NCBI GenBank assembly: GCA_964563135.1
Contig: CAZLWV010000001.1
Coordinates: 62,001-126,000 of the forward strand
DNA: 64,000 nt
DNA from: JAAYAY01 sp964563135
Lineage (GTDB): Bacteria; Planctomycetota; Planctomycetia; Pirellulales; Thermoguttaceae
Direction of reading: 5' to 3'
This document shows positions 35,086 to 42,886 of this stretch, piece after piece (within the stretch, counting starts at the first letter, position 1; each line of letters starts with the position of its first letter). The notes below the pieces were generated by a model. It was not told the DNA's origin. It searched no databases and was given only the letters and a program-made list of their open reading frames with translations. The position numbers and the translations under genes were made by a program.

Positions 35086-35148
35086 ATCGGGTTGCGTGAT
35101 TCCCAGAATGGGCCATCTCCTTCAGGCCGCCTCCCGAAGGGTGGCGGC
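35082..35148 (-). repeat. Dispersed repeat family A, copy 2, with hairpin
   Basis: 35082-35120 is the reverse complement of 22099-22137 (37/39 identical). Next to it 35126-35148 forms a hairpin: GCCGCC and GGCGGC outer arms, a T-T mismatch, CCC/GGG and a GAA loop. It lies between the convergent DUF2752 and EamA genes, so the hairpin could also end transcription from either side. Confidence 0.85.
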
Positions 35149-35255
35149 GGAGTCTGGATCTCTTGGAATCGTGCAAGTCTATTGAGAGCCGCCGACGGAA
35201 CTGCCGGTCGTGCACGCACATGCTTGCAGCATTCCCAGATATTCTCCCGGGCATC

Positions 35256-36152
35256 TCAGTCGCGAGGGTCAAGGAGGAAGTAACGGCAGATGAGCCCTGT
35301 CAGGATCAGGGCTCCCCCCAGGATCGTCCACCAGGCGGCCGTCACGCCCCAGATCAAGAAGGTCCAGAGGGGCATCAGGACCGGCTCGATCAGGCCGACG
35401 GAGACGGCCTCCTGGGCACGCACCGATCGCAGACCGTGGATCAAGAGAAGATAGGGGATGGCCATCTGAAAAACGCCGAAGGCAGCCAGCACGAGAAGCT
35501 GGATCGGCGAGGGCCAGAGTCCCAGATAGACGACCAGCGGAAACATCGCCAAGGCGGCCACGGCGTGGTTGACGGCCACGAGCCAGGAGGCGTTTTCGTC
35601 ACTGAGCTTGCCCATGAAGAAGACCACACCACCGTAGGCAACTCCCGCCGCCACACCGCAGCTGATGCCGGTCAGATTCTGCCCAGGGTGGGTCACGATC
35701 TCGCACGCCAGGATCATGCCCACGCCCGCCATGCCGAAGGCCAGAGGGACCAGGTCGCGCCGGACGATCGGCTCGCGGAACACCGCCACGGAAATCAGGA
35801 ACACCCACCACGGCGCGGCTGACTGGAGCCAGATGGCGTTGGCCGGCGTGGTGAGAATGACCGCGGTCAGGTAGGTCATGTTCATCAGCGTGAAGCAAAC
35901 CGTCAGCGGCAGCAACAGGGGGTGGAATCTCGGCCGGCGCACGGTGGGCAACAGCACCAGTGCCACGAACGCGGTGCGCCAGAAGGCAAGCATCAGGCCT
36001 CGCTGGCCCGACGGCCAGTTGTCGAACAGGGGCGCGCGGGCGAACAACCCGCATGAACTCCACATCAGCGCGGCCCCAAGCACACACATGAGTCCCGAGA
36101 GCCGCCGGCGTCGTTCCGGGTGTGTTGTCAAGTTTGCAGCCTTTCCGCACAC
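35256..36152 (-). CDS. EamA/DMT-superfamily transporter
   Basis: About 298 aa from a GTG at 36152 near a GAGG; a TTG at 36131 or the open frame up to 36230 are alternatives. About ten hydrophobic helices form two EamA repeats (LMCVLGAALMWSSCGLFARA; then GVAAGVAYGGVVFFMGKLS), with IWLQSAAPWWVFLISVAVFR at the end of the first. Such proteins export metabolites or amino acids. It is convergent with the DUF2752 gene and 112 bases upstream of the ApbE stop. Substrate unknown. Confidence 0.82.
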   Translation of the reverse strand: MCGKAANLTTHPERRRRLSGLMCVLGAALMWSSCGLFARAPLFDNWPSGQRGLMLAFWRTAFVALVLLPTVRRPRFHPLLLPLTVCFTLMNMTYLTAVILTTPANAIWLQSAAPWWVFLISVAVFREPIVRRDLVPLAFGMAGVGMILACEIVTHPGQNLTGISCGVAAGVAYGGVVFFMGKLSDENASWLVAVNHAVAALAMFPLVVYLGLWPSPIQLLVLAAFGVFQMAIPYLLLIHGLRSVRAQEAVSVGLIEPVLMPLWTFLIWGVTAAWWTILGGALILTGLICRYFLLDPRD

Positions 36153-36264
36153 CTCGGCCTCGCCGCGGTTCTCCCCAGGACATCCAACCGGCCATCCGCA
36201 ACCTGACAAGAGACGATCGCACGGTTCCATCCGCCCATAGCCAAAGGCCCCACCCCTGTGAAGT

Positions 36265-37368
36265 TTACGGCGAAACCTTGCCAGGATCTACGGCCGGATA
36301 GTCTCCCCAGCGGGCCGAGCGGAAAGTCTCCGGCCTTCCTCCAGGTGCCCGCACGATGAAAGTGGCAGTACCTTTCATCGAGTCAATCAGTTTGATACCC
36401 TCTGTCGGGCCGAGAACGCTGACGGCGGAGGCAAGTCCGTCGGCCGTGATCGCGTCGGGAGCGATCACCGTCACACTGCTGTGGTCGGTCAGCCCAACAC
36501 CCGTGCGCGGGTCGACGAGGTGGGAATACCGTCGACCTTCGATCTCCACAAACTGCCACGAATCACCAGACGTGGCAATCGCTATGTTGGCGAGCGAGAG
36601 GAACATGCTCGGTCGAGCATCCAACTCCAGCGGAGCCACCCCGATTACCCATCCGGGACGCCCTGGCGGGGCGTCTCCCAGTCCGATGTCTCCACCCGCA
36701 TCGATCAGGGCGCTGCGGATCCCGTGCTTGGCGAGTATCTTGAGCCCCTGGTCGACCGCATCCCCTTTGGCGATCGCACCGAGATCGATCCACATATCCG
36801 GATGCAGGAGCTGCACGCTCTGGGCCGCCTGGTCCAATTGCATCGCCTGGTAGCCGACGGCCGCTTTTGCCTCGGCAACCCGCTCGGGGCTCGGCAAGAC
36901 TTCCTGCCGTCTCGCCCGGCGCCAGAGGCGAACGAGGGGGCCGACCGTCACGTCGAAGGCCCCGCCACTCTGAGCCGAGATCTCTTTTGCCCGATTGAGG
37001 ACGCGCCACAGATCGTCCCCCACTCTGACGGCGCGTCCAGAGCCAGAGGTGGCAGAGAGCTGCCGCACCTCGCTCGTCGGGTCGTAGTCGCTCATGACCG
37101 CGTTGAGTTGGCGAAAGCGGGCCAGCACGGCGTCGGAGGCTGCTTTGGCAGCCGACTGGTCGGCAGCGTAGAGCACGATCCGCACCGGAACGGCCATCTC
37201 AACTCCCGTGAATTCGAAACGTTTCAGAGGCGATCCGAGATTGATCGGTGTCTCGGGTCCTCGCAGCCCGTGGGCGATCTGGCTCGACATGGGAGGAGAG
37301 TCTGCCGGGTCGGGAACCGCCCCGGCCACGGCACATGCGAAGAAGAACGCCAGCGGGAAAGGAGTCAT
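36265..37368 (-). CDS. apbE: FAD:protein FMN transferase
   Basis: 367 aa from the ATG at 37368, where a signal peptide begins (MTPFPLAFFFACAVAGAVP); the open frame extends to 37497. Typical ApbE motifs are seen: SGGAFDVTVGPLVRLWRR, IDLGAIAKGDAVDQGLKIL, SALIDAGGDIG and RRYSHLVDPRTG. ApbE attaches FMN covalently to Thr/Ser of periplasmic redox proteins such as Nqr/Rnf subunits, and no such target is encoded here. It is a periplasmic or lipid-facing enzyme, probably transcribed ahead of the EamA gene. Confidence 0.92.
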   Translation of the reverse strand: MTPFPLAFFFACAVAGAVPDPADSPPMSSQIAHGLRGPETPINLGSPLKRFEFTGVEMAVPVRIVLYAADQSAAKAASDAVLARFRQLNAVMSDYDPTSEVRQLSATSGSGRAVRVGDDLWRVLNRAKEISAQSGGAFDVTVGPLVRLWRRARRQEVLPSPERVAEAKAAVGYQAMQLDQAAQSVQLLHPDMWIDLGAIAKGDAVDQGLKILAKHGIRSALIDAGGDIGLGDAPPGRPGWVIGVAPLELDARPSMFLSLANIAIATSGDSWQFVEIEGRRYSHLVDPRTGVGLTDHSSVTVIAPDAITADGLASAVSVLGPTEGIKLIDSMKGTATFIVRAPGGRPETFRSARWGDYPAVDPGKVSP

Positions 37369-37528
37369 TGCTGCAGGCAGGATTGGCGGGAAAGGAAGAA
37401 CCACCGACAAGGACAGGCCATTGCCGGACAGAACGGCATGCCTGGCGGTCGCGGTCTGGAGCGGGGATCCGCAGGGAGCCGGGGACATAGGCCACAACGA
37501 TCAGCTTAATTCGTTCTCGGGTCCGGCC

Positions 37529-37584
37529 GCAAGCTATTGATGTCTGCATGGAAGATGCTTGTGGCCCCCAACGGGAGACCGCGG
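37529..37584 (+). repeat. Dispersed repeat family B, copy 2
   Basis: It matches 26102-26158 in the same orientation at roughly 80% identity by eye, with one length difference. It begins about 160 bases upstream of the ApbE start, on the opposite strand sense, so it may overlap that gene's promoter region. Confidence 0.6.
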
Positions 37585-37929
37585 AGCGCCGGACCTAGCC
37601 ACCGGTTACCCTCGTACATCGACAGCGCAGACGTCCATGCTGGACGCTGCAAGATTGAGTGCAGGCCGCAGCGGCGGGCGGACCAGCCGTCATGTTTGGC
37701 GTTTCGCCAAAGCCGGCCTCTTACTTCGTCGACAATATCTGGCGGTCGGGCAAGAGACGCGACAATCCCCACTTTATGGTGGCACCGTCCGGATCCGGGG
37801 AGGTGCGAAGAAGAAATGCCTGGGCAGGAAGGGATGAGCCGTCGGGCAGAACACTTCGCGAGGGAAACCGCCCTTCAGAGGCTCCAACGTTTGCAGGCGA
37901 CCTTTCGACACAGTAGAATGCGAACTTGA

Positions 37930-38127
37930 TGTGAAGGATGGTTGAACCGTTGGTTGCCTGCCTTGCTTTCGGGAATTCGCTGGGAGACACCCGCGGCGAA
38001 GATGCGGCAGCCACCGATGGATCGGTCCGGGAGACGCAAGCGGTTTCCGGGAAGGCGGGGAGGAACAAGCGGCAATATCGGCAGCCTGTTTGGTACTGTT
38101 GGCTGGCCGATAGGCAGCCATCTTTTT
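37930..38127 (+). ncRNA. Candidate small RNA or structured leader
   Basis: The segment can fold into several hairpins: TTCGC...GCGAA around GGG/CCC (about 37976-38000), ACCGAT/ATCGGT (about 38012-38025) and the terminal GATA-loop hairpin with a U-tract. It matches no riboswitch or housekeeping RNA that I can recognise. It could be a free sRNA or a 5' attenuator of the SUMF1-like gene 160 bases downstream. Confidence 0.3.
38101..38127 (+). terminator. Intrinsic terminator candidate
   Basis: GGCTGGCC (38101-38108) pairs with GGCAGCC (38113-38119) with one bulged G and a GATA loop, followed by ATCTTTTT. There is no plus-strand protein gene upstream for it to end, which is why a small RNA or attenuator is suspected. 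Confidence 0.5.
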
Positions 38128-38289
38128 ACCAGGACTTGCAGTGCGGCGGTTACCATCGCCTCCTGTCCAATTCAACCCGAACACCTGCCTGCCTCGCCGC
38201 AGGTCCCGCCTCAGGCAAACTCCGTAACGGTTCAATGGTTTTCGCTCCCCTCCGGAGCGCTGTACTGACGAAAGGAGAGGTATTCCTCG

Positions 38290-39438
38290 ATGACTGGCAA
38301 ATTGACCCGGCTGTTGATCGTACTACTGGTTGGCGTGATCCTGGTGGGCCTGTCGAGCGTGACAGCCGTTGCTGCGGACGCGCAGGAGGCCCTGGGCTTC
38401 GACCCGATTGCCGAGCCTTCCGTAAAGTGGATTCCCGAGCCCTACCAGGTTGAAGACGCCCAGGCCGACAACGCGGCCGGCATGAAGAAATACACGGAGA
38501 AGATCGTCAATTCCGACCTGAAATTCGACATGGTCCCGATTCCGGCTGGCAAGTTCCTCATGGGCAGCCCGGAGAGCGAAGAAGGACGCAACGAGGATGA
38601 AGGGCCCCAGGTCGAGCTCGAGGTGGAACCGTTCTGGATGATGACGACCGAGGTCACTTGGGACCTCTACGACTTCTGGTCGCAGAAGATCGACATCGAG
38701 CGTCGCGGCCACATGAAGTTGGAAACCACGAAGTGGGACAAGATCGGCGATGCCTGTGCCCGACCTACGGCCCCCTATAGCGACATGACGTTCGACATGG
38801 GACACGACGGCTACCCGGCGATTTGCATGACCCAGTATGCCGCCAAGATGTTCTGCAAGTGGCTGACGGCGAAGACCGGGCGTTACTATCGTTTGCCGAC
38901 GGAAGCCGAATGGGAATATGCGTGCCGCGCCGGAACCACGACCGCCTACTCGTTCGGCGAGAACGCCGACGATCTGGACACGTACGGCTGGTTCTTCGAT
39001 TCCAAGGACTCGCCGGACGGCTACTCGAAGGTCGGGCAGAAGAAGCCCAATCCTTGGGGCCTCTACGACATGCACGGAAACGTGGCCGAGTGGACCCTCG
39101 ACCAGCTCATCCCCGACTACTACCAACAGATCAAGGACGGCAAGGTCAAGACTCCGTTTGCGATTCCAACGGAGGAATACGGCCGCGTGGTTCGCGGTGG
39201 ATCCTGGGATGATGACGCTCCCGCCCTTCGCAGTGCGGCGCGGCGCGGCTCGGTCAAGGAATGGAAGATGCAGGACCCCCAGATCCCGCAAAGCATCTGG
39301 TATTTGACGGATGCCCTCGGGGTCGGATTCCGGGTCATTCGCCCGTTGCGAACGCCGACCGCTGACGAGGCCAAACTCTACGAGCCGGATCCAGCCGTGA
39401 TGGCGGAGTACAGGGAAGCCCAAGGCGGAAAAGAGTAG
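38290..39438 (+). CDS. SUMF1/formylglycine-generating-enzyme-like protein without the catalytic cysteines, exported
   Basis: 382 aa with a signal peptide (LLIVLLVGVILVGLSSVTAVAA). The SUMF1 fold is clear: MVPIPAGKFLMGSPESEEG, TEVTWDLYDFW, YRLPTEAEWEYACRAGT, NPWGLYDMHGNVAEW and VGFRVIR. True formylglycine-generating enzymes carry two active-site cysteines in the segment after the GGS motif; here it reads GGSWDDDAPALRSAARRG, with none. It is therefore probably a binding or other SUMF1-type protein, not a sulfatase activator. No sulfatase gene is in the window. An oxidoreductase gene follows 77 bases downstream. Confidence 0.85.
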   Translation: MTGKLTRLLIVLLVGVILVGLSSVTAVAADAQEALGFDPIAEPSVKWIPEPYQVEDAQADNAAGMKKYTEKIVNSDLKFDMVPIPAGKFLMGSPESEEGRNEDEGPQVELEVEPFWMMTTEVTWDLYDFWSQKIDIERRGHMKLETTKWDKIGDACARPTAPYSDMTFDMGHDGYPAICMTQYAAKMFCKWLTAKTGRYYRLPTEAEWEYACRAGTTTAYSFGENADDLDTYGWFFDSKDSPDGYSKVGQKKPNPWGLYDMHGNVAEWTLDQLIPDYYQQIKDGKVKTPFAIPTEEYGRVVRGGSWDDDAPALRSAARRGSVKEWKMQDPQIPQSIWYLTDALGVGFRVIRPLRTPTADEAKLYEPDPAVMAEYREAQGGKE

Positions 39439-39515
39439 ACTGGCAAAGGTTGTGTTCGCCGATGTGTGAGTTCATTGATTTACGATCAACTTTGTGAAAC
39501 CAGGAGATACTTCGA

Positions 39516-40850
39516 ATGAGCGAACAGTCGAAAACATCGCGTCGTGGATTCCTCAAAGGGACGACGGCTGCGGTCGCCGGGGCGAGCCTCATGGGCGGTC
39601 TGAGCACGGTGCGGTCGGCCCACGCCGCCGGCAGCGACATCATCAAGGTGGCCCTGGTGGGCTGCGGCGGACGCGGCACCGGAGCCATCGCGCAGATGAT
39701 GAACTCCGACAAGGGTGTCAAGCTGGTGGCCGTGGCCGATGCGTTTGCCGATCGCACCGAAAATGCCATCAAGAACATTTCCAAGGAGTTTCCCGGACAG
39801 GTCGATGTAGGGGATCGCATCTACACGGGCCTCAAGGCCTACGAGCAGGCGATTGCCAGCGACGCCGATCTGGTGGCCATCGCCACGCCGCCGGGGTTCC
39901 GGCCCCAGCAGTACGAGGCCGCCATCGAGGCCGGCAAGCACGTCTTTATGGAGAAACCCTGCTGCGTCGACGGCCCCGGCTACCTGAAGCTGATGCGAGC
40001 CAACAAGATGGCCGACGAGAAGAACCTGTTCGTGGCCGTCGGCCTTCAGCGCCGCCACGAGCCCCAGTACATGGAGACCGTCCAGCGGATTCACGACGGC
40101 GCCATCGGCAAGGTGATGTTCACTCGCGTGTATTGGAACGGCGGCGGCATCTGGAATCGCAAGCGCGACGAACTGGCCGGACTTCTCCAGCGTGAGCCGA
40201 CCGAGATGGAGTACCAGGTCTACAACTGGTACCACTTCTGCTGGGTCAGCGGCGACAACATCTGCGAGCAGCACATCCACAACATCGACGTCAGCAACTG
40301 GGTCATGAAAGACGCCCATCCCACCGAAGCCAACGGAATGGGGGGATGCACCGCCCGCTATCTTGGCGACTGGAAAGGGACCGGCCAGATCTTCGATCAT
40401 CATTTCGTTGAATTCACCTATGAAGACGGAACGAAGATGTTCAGCCAGTGCCGACACATGGCCAATACCTGGACTCCCGTCTCGGAAGCTGTCCACGGAA
40501 CGCTCGGCACCTCCGACTGCGCCGGAACGATCGAAGGCGAGAATGCCTGGAAGTACCGCGGGGAACGCGTGGGCGGGCACCAGCAAGAGCAGACCGACCT
40601 GCTGGCTGCCATGCGGGCCGGCAAGCGTTACAACGAGGGCTACGTCGGTGCAAACAGCTCGATGACCGCGGTGCTCGGTCGTCTGGCCAACTACTGCGGC
40701 AAGGTCGTTACCTGGGACGACGCCGTCAACAAGGGTGTCACCGAGTTCCCCGAAGTAATGGACTGGAATGCCGAAGCGCCCGTCAAGAAGGACGAGAAGG
40801 GCGACTACCCGATCCCGATGCCGGGAGTCTATTCGCCTTTTGCAAGTTGA
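39516..40850 (+). CDS. Gfo/Idh/MocA-family oxidoreductase with Tat signal
   Basis: 444 aa with AGGAGA before the ATG. A twin-arginine leader (SRRGFLKGTTAAVAGASLMG) is followed by the Rossmann motif ALVGCGGRGTGAIAQMM, the EKP motif in VFMEKPCCVDG and a substrate domain containing WYHFCWVSGDNICEQHIHN. It is likely cotranscribed with the SUMF1-like gene. The cofactor is probably NAD(P), loaded before export; the substrate is unknown. A strong hairpin lies 76 bases after the stop. Confidence 0.88.
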   Translation: MSEQSKTSRRGFLKGTTAAVAGASLMGGLSTVRSAHAAGSDIIKVALVGCGGRGTGAIAQMMNSDKGVKLVAVADAFADRTENAIKNISKEFPGQVDVGDRIYTGLKAYEQAIASDADLVAIATPPGFRPQQYEAAIEAGKHVFMEKPCCVDGPGYLKLMRANKMADEKNLFVAVGLQRRHEPQYMETVQRIHDGAIGKVMFTRVYWNGGGIWNRKRDELAGLLQREPTEMEYQVYNWYHFCWVSGDNICEQHIHNIDVSNWVMKDAHPTEANGMGGCTARYLGDWKGTGQIFDHHFVEFTYEDGTKMFSQCRHMANTWTPVSEAVHGTLGTSDCAGTIEGENAWKYRGERVGGHQQEQTDLLAAMRAGKRYNEGYVGANSSMTAVLGRLANYCGKVVTWDDAVNKGVTEFPEVMDWNAEAPVKKDEKGDYPIPMPGVYSPFAS

Positions 40851-40926
40851 TTATGGTGTGTGGTATTGCCGATGAGTTAGTCAGGCATGAGGCCGGTACA
40901 CATCGCCCTCTGCCAGGATTCGTCCT

Positions 40927-40953
40927 GCCGGCAGCCCCAACAGGGCTGCCGGC
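40927..40953 (+). terminator. Perfect hairpin after the oxidoreductase gene
   Basis: GCCGGCAGCCC (40927-40937) and GGGCTGCCGGC (40943-40953) pair perfectly around CAACA. No T-tract follows, so it is a terminator-like or mRNA-end hairpin rather than a classic intrinsic terminator. Confidence 0.55.
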
Positions 40954-41016
40954 CTCCACACGTTCTGCGGGGACGCCAGACCGGCAGGCAACGAGGCTTG
41001 GATTTGCCCCCCCTAG

Positions 41017-41208
41017 TTGGAGTATTATTTCCCGGATACTGAAACAAAAATTCGTCTTCGGGAACAAGGACCAGTTGACTTGGTCCGGTTCATCAGCGAT
41101 GATAACGGAAGCATAAGAGTACTGGGACGGGAGACTAACACGAACGTCCCGGGAGGGTTCTTCGGCAGCGTGGGTTCAGGGCACAAATCTTCAATGAGCG
41201 GTTCTTGA
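41017..41208 (+). pseudogene. Probable truncated transposase/integrase C-terminal fragment
   Basis: The frame encodes 63 residues including LREQGPVDLVRFISDDNG and SIRVLGRE. This resembles the SH3-like end of IS481/retroviral-type integrases, where a strand of the form VRFIRSDG..I.VLGE follows the DDE core. A TAG stands directly before it, the catalytic DDE core is absent and the frame ends after an unrelated SGS tail. It lies in an AT-richer island. I cannot confirm homology without a search. Confidence 0.35.
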
Positions 41209-41317
41209 GAAAGACGCTTTTCTGTTGAGGTTTTTGTCCCGCATTTCCCAGTCAAGAGCCTATTAATTTAGACCACCGCCTGGTGGTAGGGTTACCCCAC
41301 TCTACCGCCAACCCCTC

Positions 41318-41360
41318 TAGCCGGTCGCGTCCCACCCGCGACCGGCTATCTTTTTTTCTT
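41318..41360 (+). terminator. Strong intrinsic terminator
   Basis: TAGCCGGTCGCG (41318-41329) pairs perfectly with CGCGACCGGCTA (41337-41348) around a seven-base loop, followed at once by TCTTTTTTTCTT. This is the best rho-independent terminator in the window. The nearest plus-strand gene ends 468 bases upstream and has its own hairpin, so the transcript it ends is not obvious. Confidence 0.8.
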
Positions 41361-41650
41361 GTCTCCCAGTACCATCAAGTATGGGCCCCACTGCAAACGC
41401 TGGAGTCTCAGAGCCGCCGGCGAGCGATCGTGCGTATCAATTGCCCGCAGGAAACTGCTGGTGTCGCCAGGGCTCGGATGTCTCTCTCCCATGGCGATGG
41501 TTATCGGTAGTCGGAGCGAAAAGGGCCCCGGCCGCAGTTGGGAACCACCTGGCCTGCGAAGCCTCCGCCCCTGGTCGGGCTATGCTTCCAGGTTGCCAGA
41601 GTTGAAGAGATCCGGTTTCCGAACCCACTCAGCCCTTGCCGCCGTTTGCC

Positions 41651-42886
41651 ATGCCGAGTTGTCTCGAAGAATTTGCCGGCAACCTGATGAAGCAGGTCGC
41701 CCCGAGTGATCCGGAATTCGCCACCCGCGCGGTCGAACGGCTCATCGATCATGGACGAACGGTCGGTGCAAGCGACCTCCACCTGCAACCGGCCGAACAG
41801 CAGATCGAGATCTGTTACCGCATTGACGGTGTGCTCCAGGGGGCCGGTTCCTTTCCTCGCTCCGTGGCACAGAATGTCGTGGCGCGGCTCAAGGTTCTCT
41901 CCGGGCTGCTCACCTATCGAACCGACACGCCCCAGGAGGGACGCATTGTCGACCCGGGAAACAGCGCGGAACTGCGAGTGAGCACTTTCCCCACACTGTA
42001 TGGCGAGAGGGCGGTCGTCCGGTTCTTCGCCTCGTCGAAGCAGTTTCAGTCGCTCGAGGATCTCGGTCTTCCTGCCGACACCCGCGGCCAGATCGAGCGA
42101 GTGCTGGGGGAAACGTCGGGGGCCCTGCTGGCAACCGGGCCGGCTGGGAGCGGAAAGACCACCACGGTTTACGCGTGCCTTCGACATCTTGTGGAGGTGT
42201 CCACGGCCCGGCGATCGATTGTCTCGATCGAAGATCCAATCGAAGTGGCCGTACCCGGCGTGGCCCAGTCGCAGGTCAATCCGAGTGCCGATCTGGACCT
42301 GGCCAAGGGGCTGCGTTATCTGATGCGCCAGGATCCCGAGGTGATCATGGTTGGCGAAATCCGCGATCGCCAGACGGCCGAGTCCGCCATGCAGGCCTCG
42401 CTGACCGGGCACCTGCTTCTGAGCACTTTTCACGCGGGGAGCGCTGCAGAGGCAATCAGCCGCCTGTCGGATATGGGAATCGAACCCTACATGCTCCGCA
42501 GCGGCCTCCTTGGAATCCTTTCGCAGCGATTGGTTCGACGACTCTGCCCGTGCGCCATGGAAACCGATGATCCCGGTCGGCTGCTTGGGCTTCCCGTTCG
42601 GTCGGCGCGGGTCCCCACTGGCTGTCCCCAGTGTGACCACACTGGTTACAGCGGCCGCACGGTATTGGCCGAACTGCTGACCGTGGAGCGGAATGATCTG
42701 GGACGGGCGATCTTGTCGCGATCCGACGCCTCGGCGCTTGAACAGTTGGCCGTCGAGTCCGGTATGATTTCGCGCTGGAGCCGGGCGATGACCGCGCTGG
42801 AATCGGGAGTTACCAGTCCGGCGGAAATCCGCCGCGTGCTCGGCTTTCAAACACCGGCCTTCCTCGTCAATGGTGGGAAACGATGA
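41651..42886 (+). CDS. GspE/PilB/PilT-type secretion ATPase
   Basis: 411 aa from the ATG at 41651 (a TTG at 41636 is in frame). It begins with the N2-type domain (ASDLHLQPAEQQIEICYRIDG). It then has Walker A ATGPAGSGKTTTVYA, the Asp box SIEDPIEVAV, Walker B and His box (DPEVIMVGEIRDRQTA, GHLLLSTFHA) and a GspE-like cysteine pair (CPQCDHTGYSGR). The N-terminal N1 domain of GspE is missing, so it is shorter than most T2SS or type IV pilus ATPases. No pilin or secretion gene is nearby. A phosphatase gene overlaps its stop by four bases. Confidence 0.87.
   Translation: MPSCLEEFAGNLMKQVAPSDPEFATRAVERLIDHGRTVGASDLHLQPAEQQIEICYRIDGVLQGAGSFPRSVAQNVVARLKVLSGLLTYRTDTPQEGRIVDPGNSAELRVSTFPTLYGERAVVRFFASSKQFQSLEDLGLPADTRGQIERVLGETSGALLATGPAGSGKTTTVYACLRHLVEVSTARRSIVSIEDPIEVAVPGVAQSQVNPSADLDLAKGLRYLMRQDPEVIMVGEIRDRQTAESAMQASLTGHLLLSTFHAGSAAEAISRLSDMGIEPYMLRSGLLGILSQRLVRRLCPCAMETDDPGRLLGLPVRSARVPTGCPQCDHTGYSGRTVLAELLTVERNDLGRAILSRSDASALEQLAVESGMISRWSRAMTALESGVTSPAEIRRVLGFQTPAFLVNGGKR

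Larger units (their letters stand above)
37369..38289. other. Long intergenic region with repeat B copy 2 and a structured segment
   Basis: No open frame in these 921 bases resembles a protein. It contains repeat family B copy 2 (37529-37584), a hairpin-rich stretch from about 37930 and an intrinsic-terminator candidate at 38101-38127. GGAGAGG just before 38290 is the ribosome site of the SUMF1-like gene. Confidence 0.4.
40851..41650. other. Long intergenic region with AT-richer island
   Basis: These 800 bases hold a hairpin at 40927-40953, a likely transposase remnant at 41017-41208, an intrinsic terminator at 41318-41360 and about 290 further bases with nothing recognisable. The stretch from about 41010 to 41300 is visibly richer in A and T than its surroundings, suggesting foreign or RNA-coding DNA. 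Confidence 0.5.

Noticed and set aside
41025..41255. A 76-codon minus-strand frame in the AT-richer island
   Set aside because: No motif or ribosome site is convincing, and the plus-strand reading of the same bases resembles an integrase end better.
41017..41360. 6S RNA, tmRNA, RNase P RNA or SRP RNA
   Set aside because: None of their conserved sequence blocks (such as the tmRNA tag and tRNA-like end, or the RNase P P4 motif) could be found.
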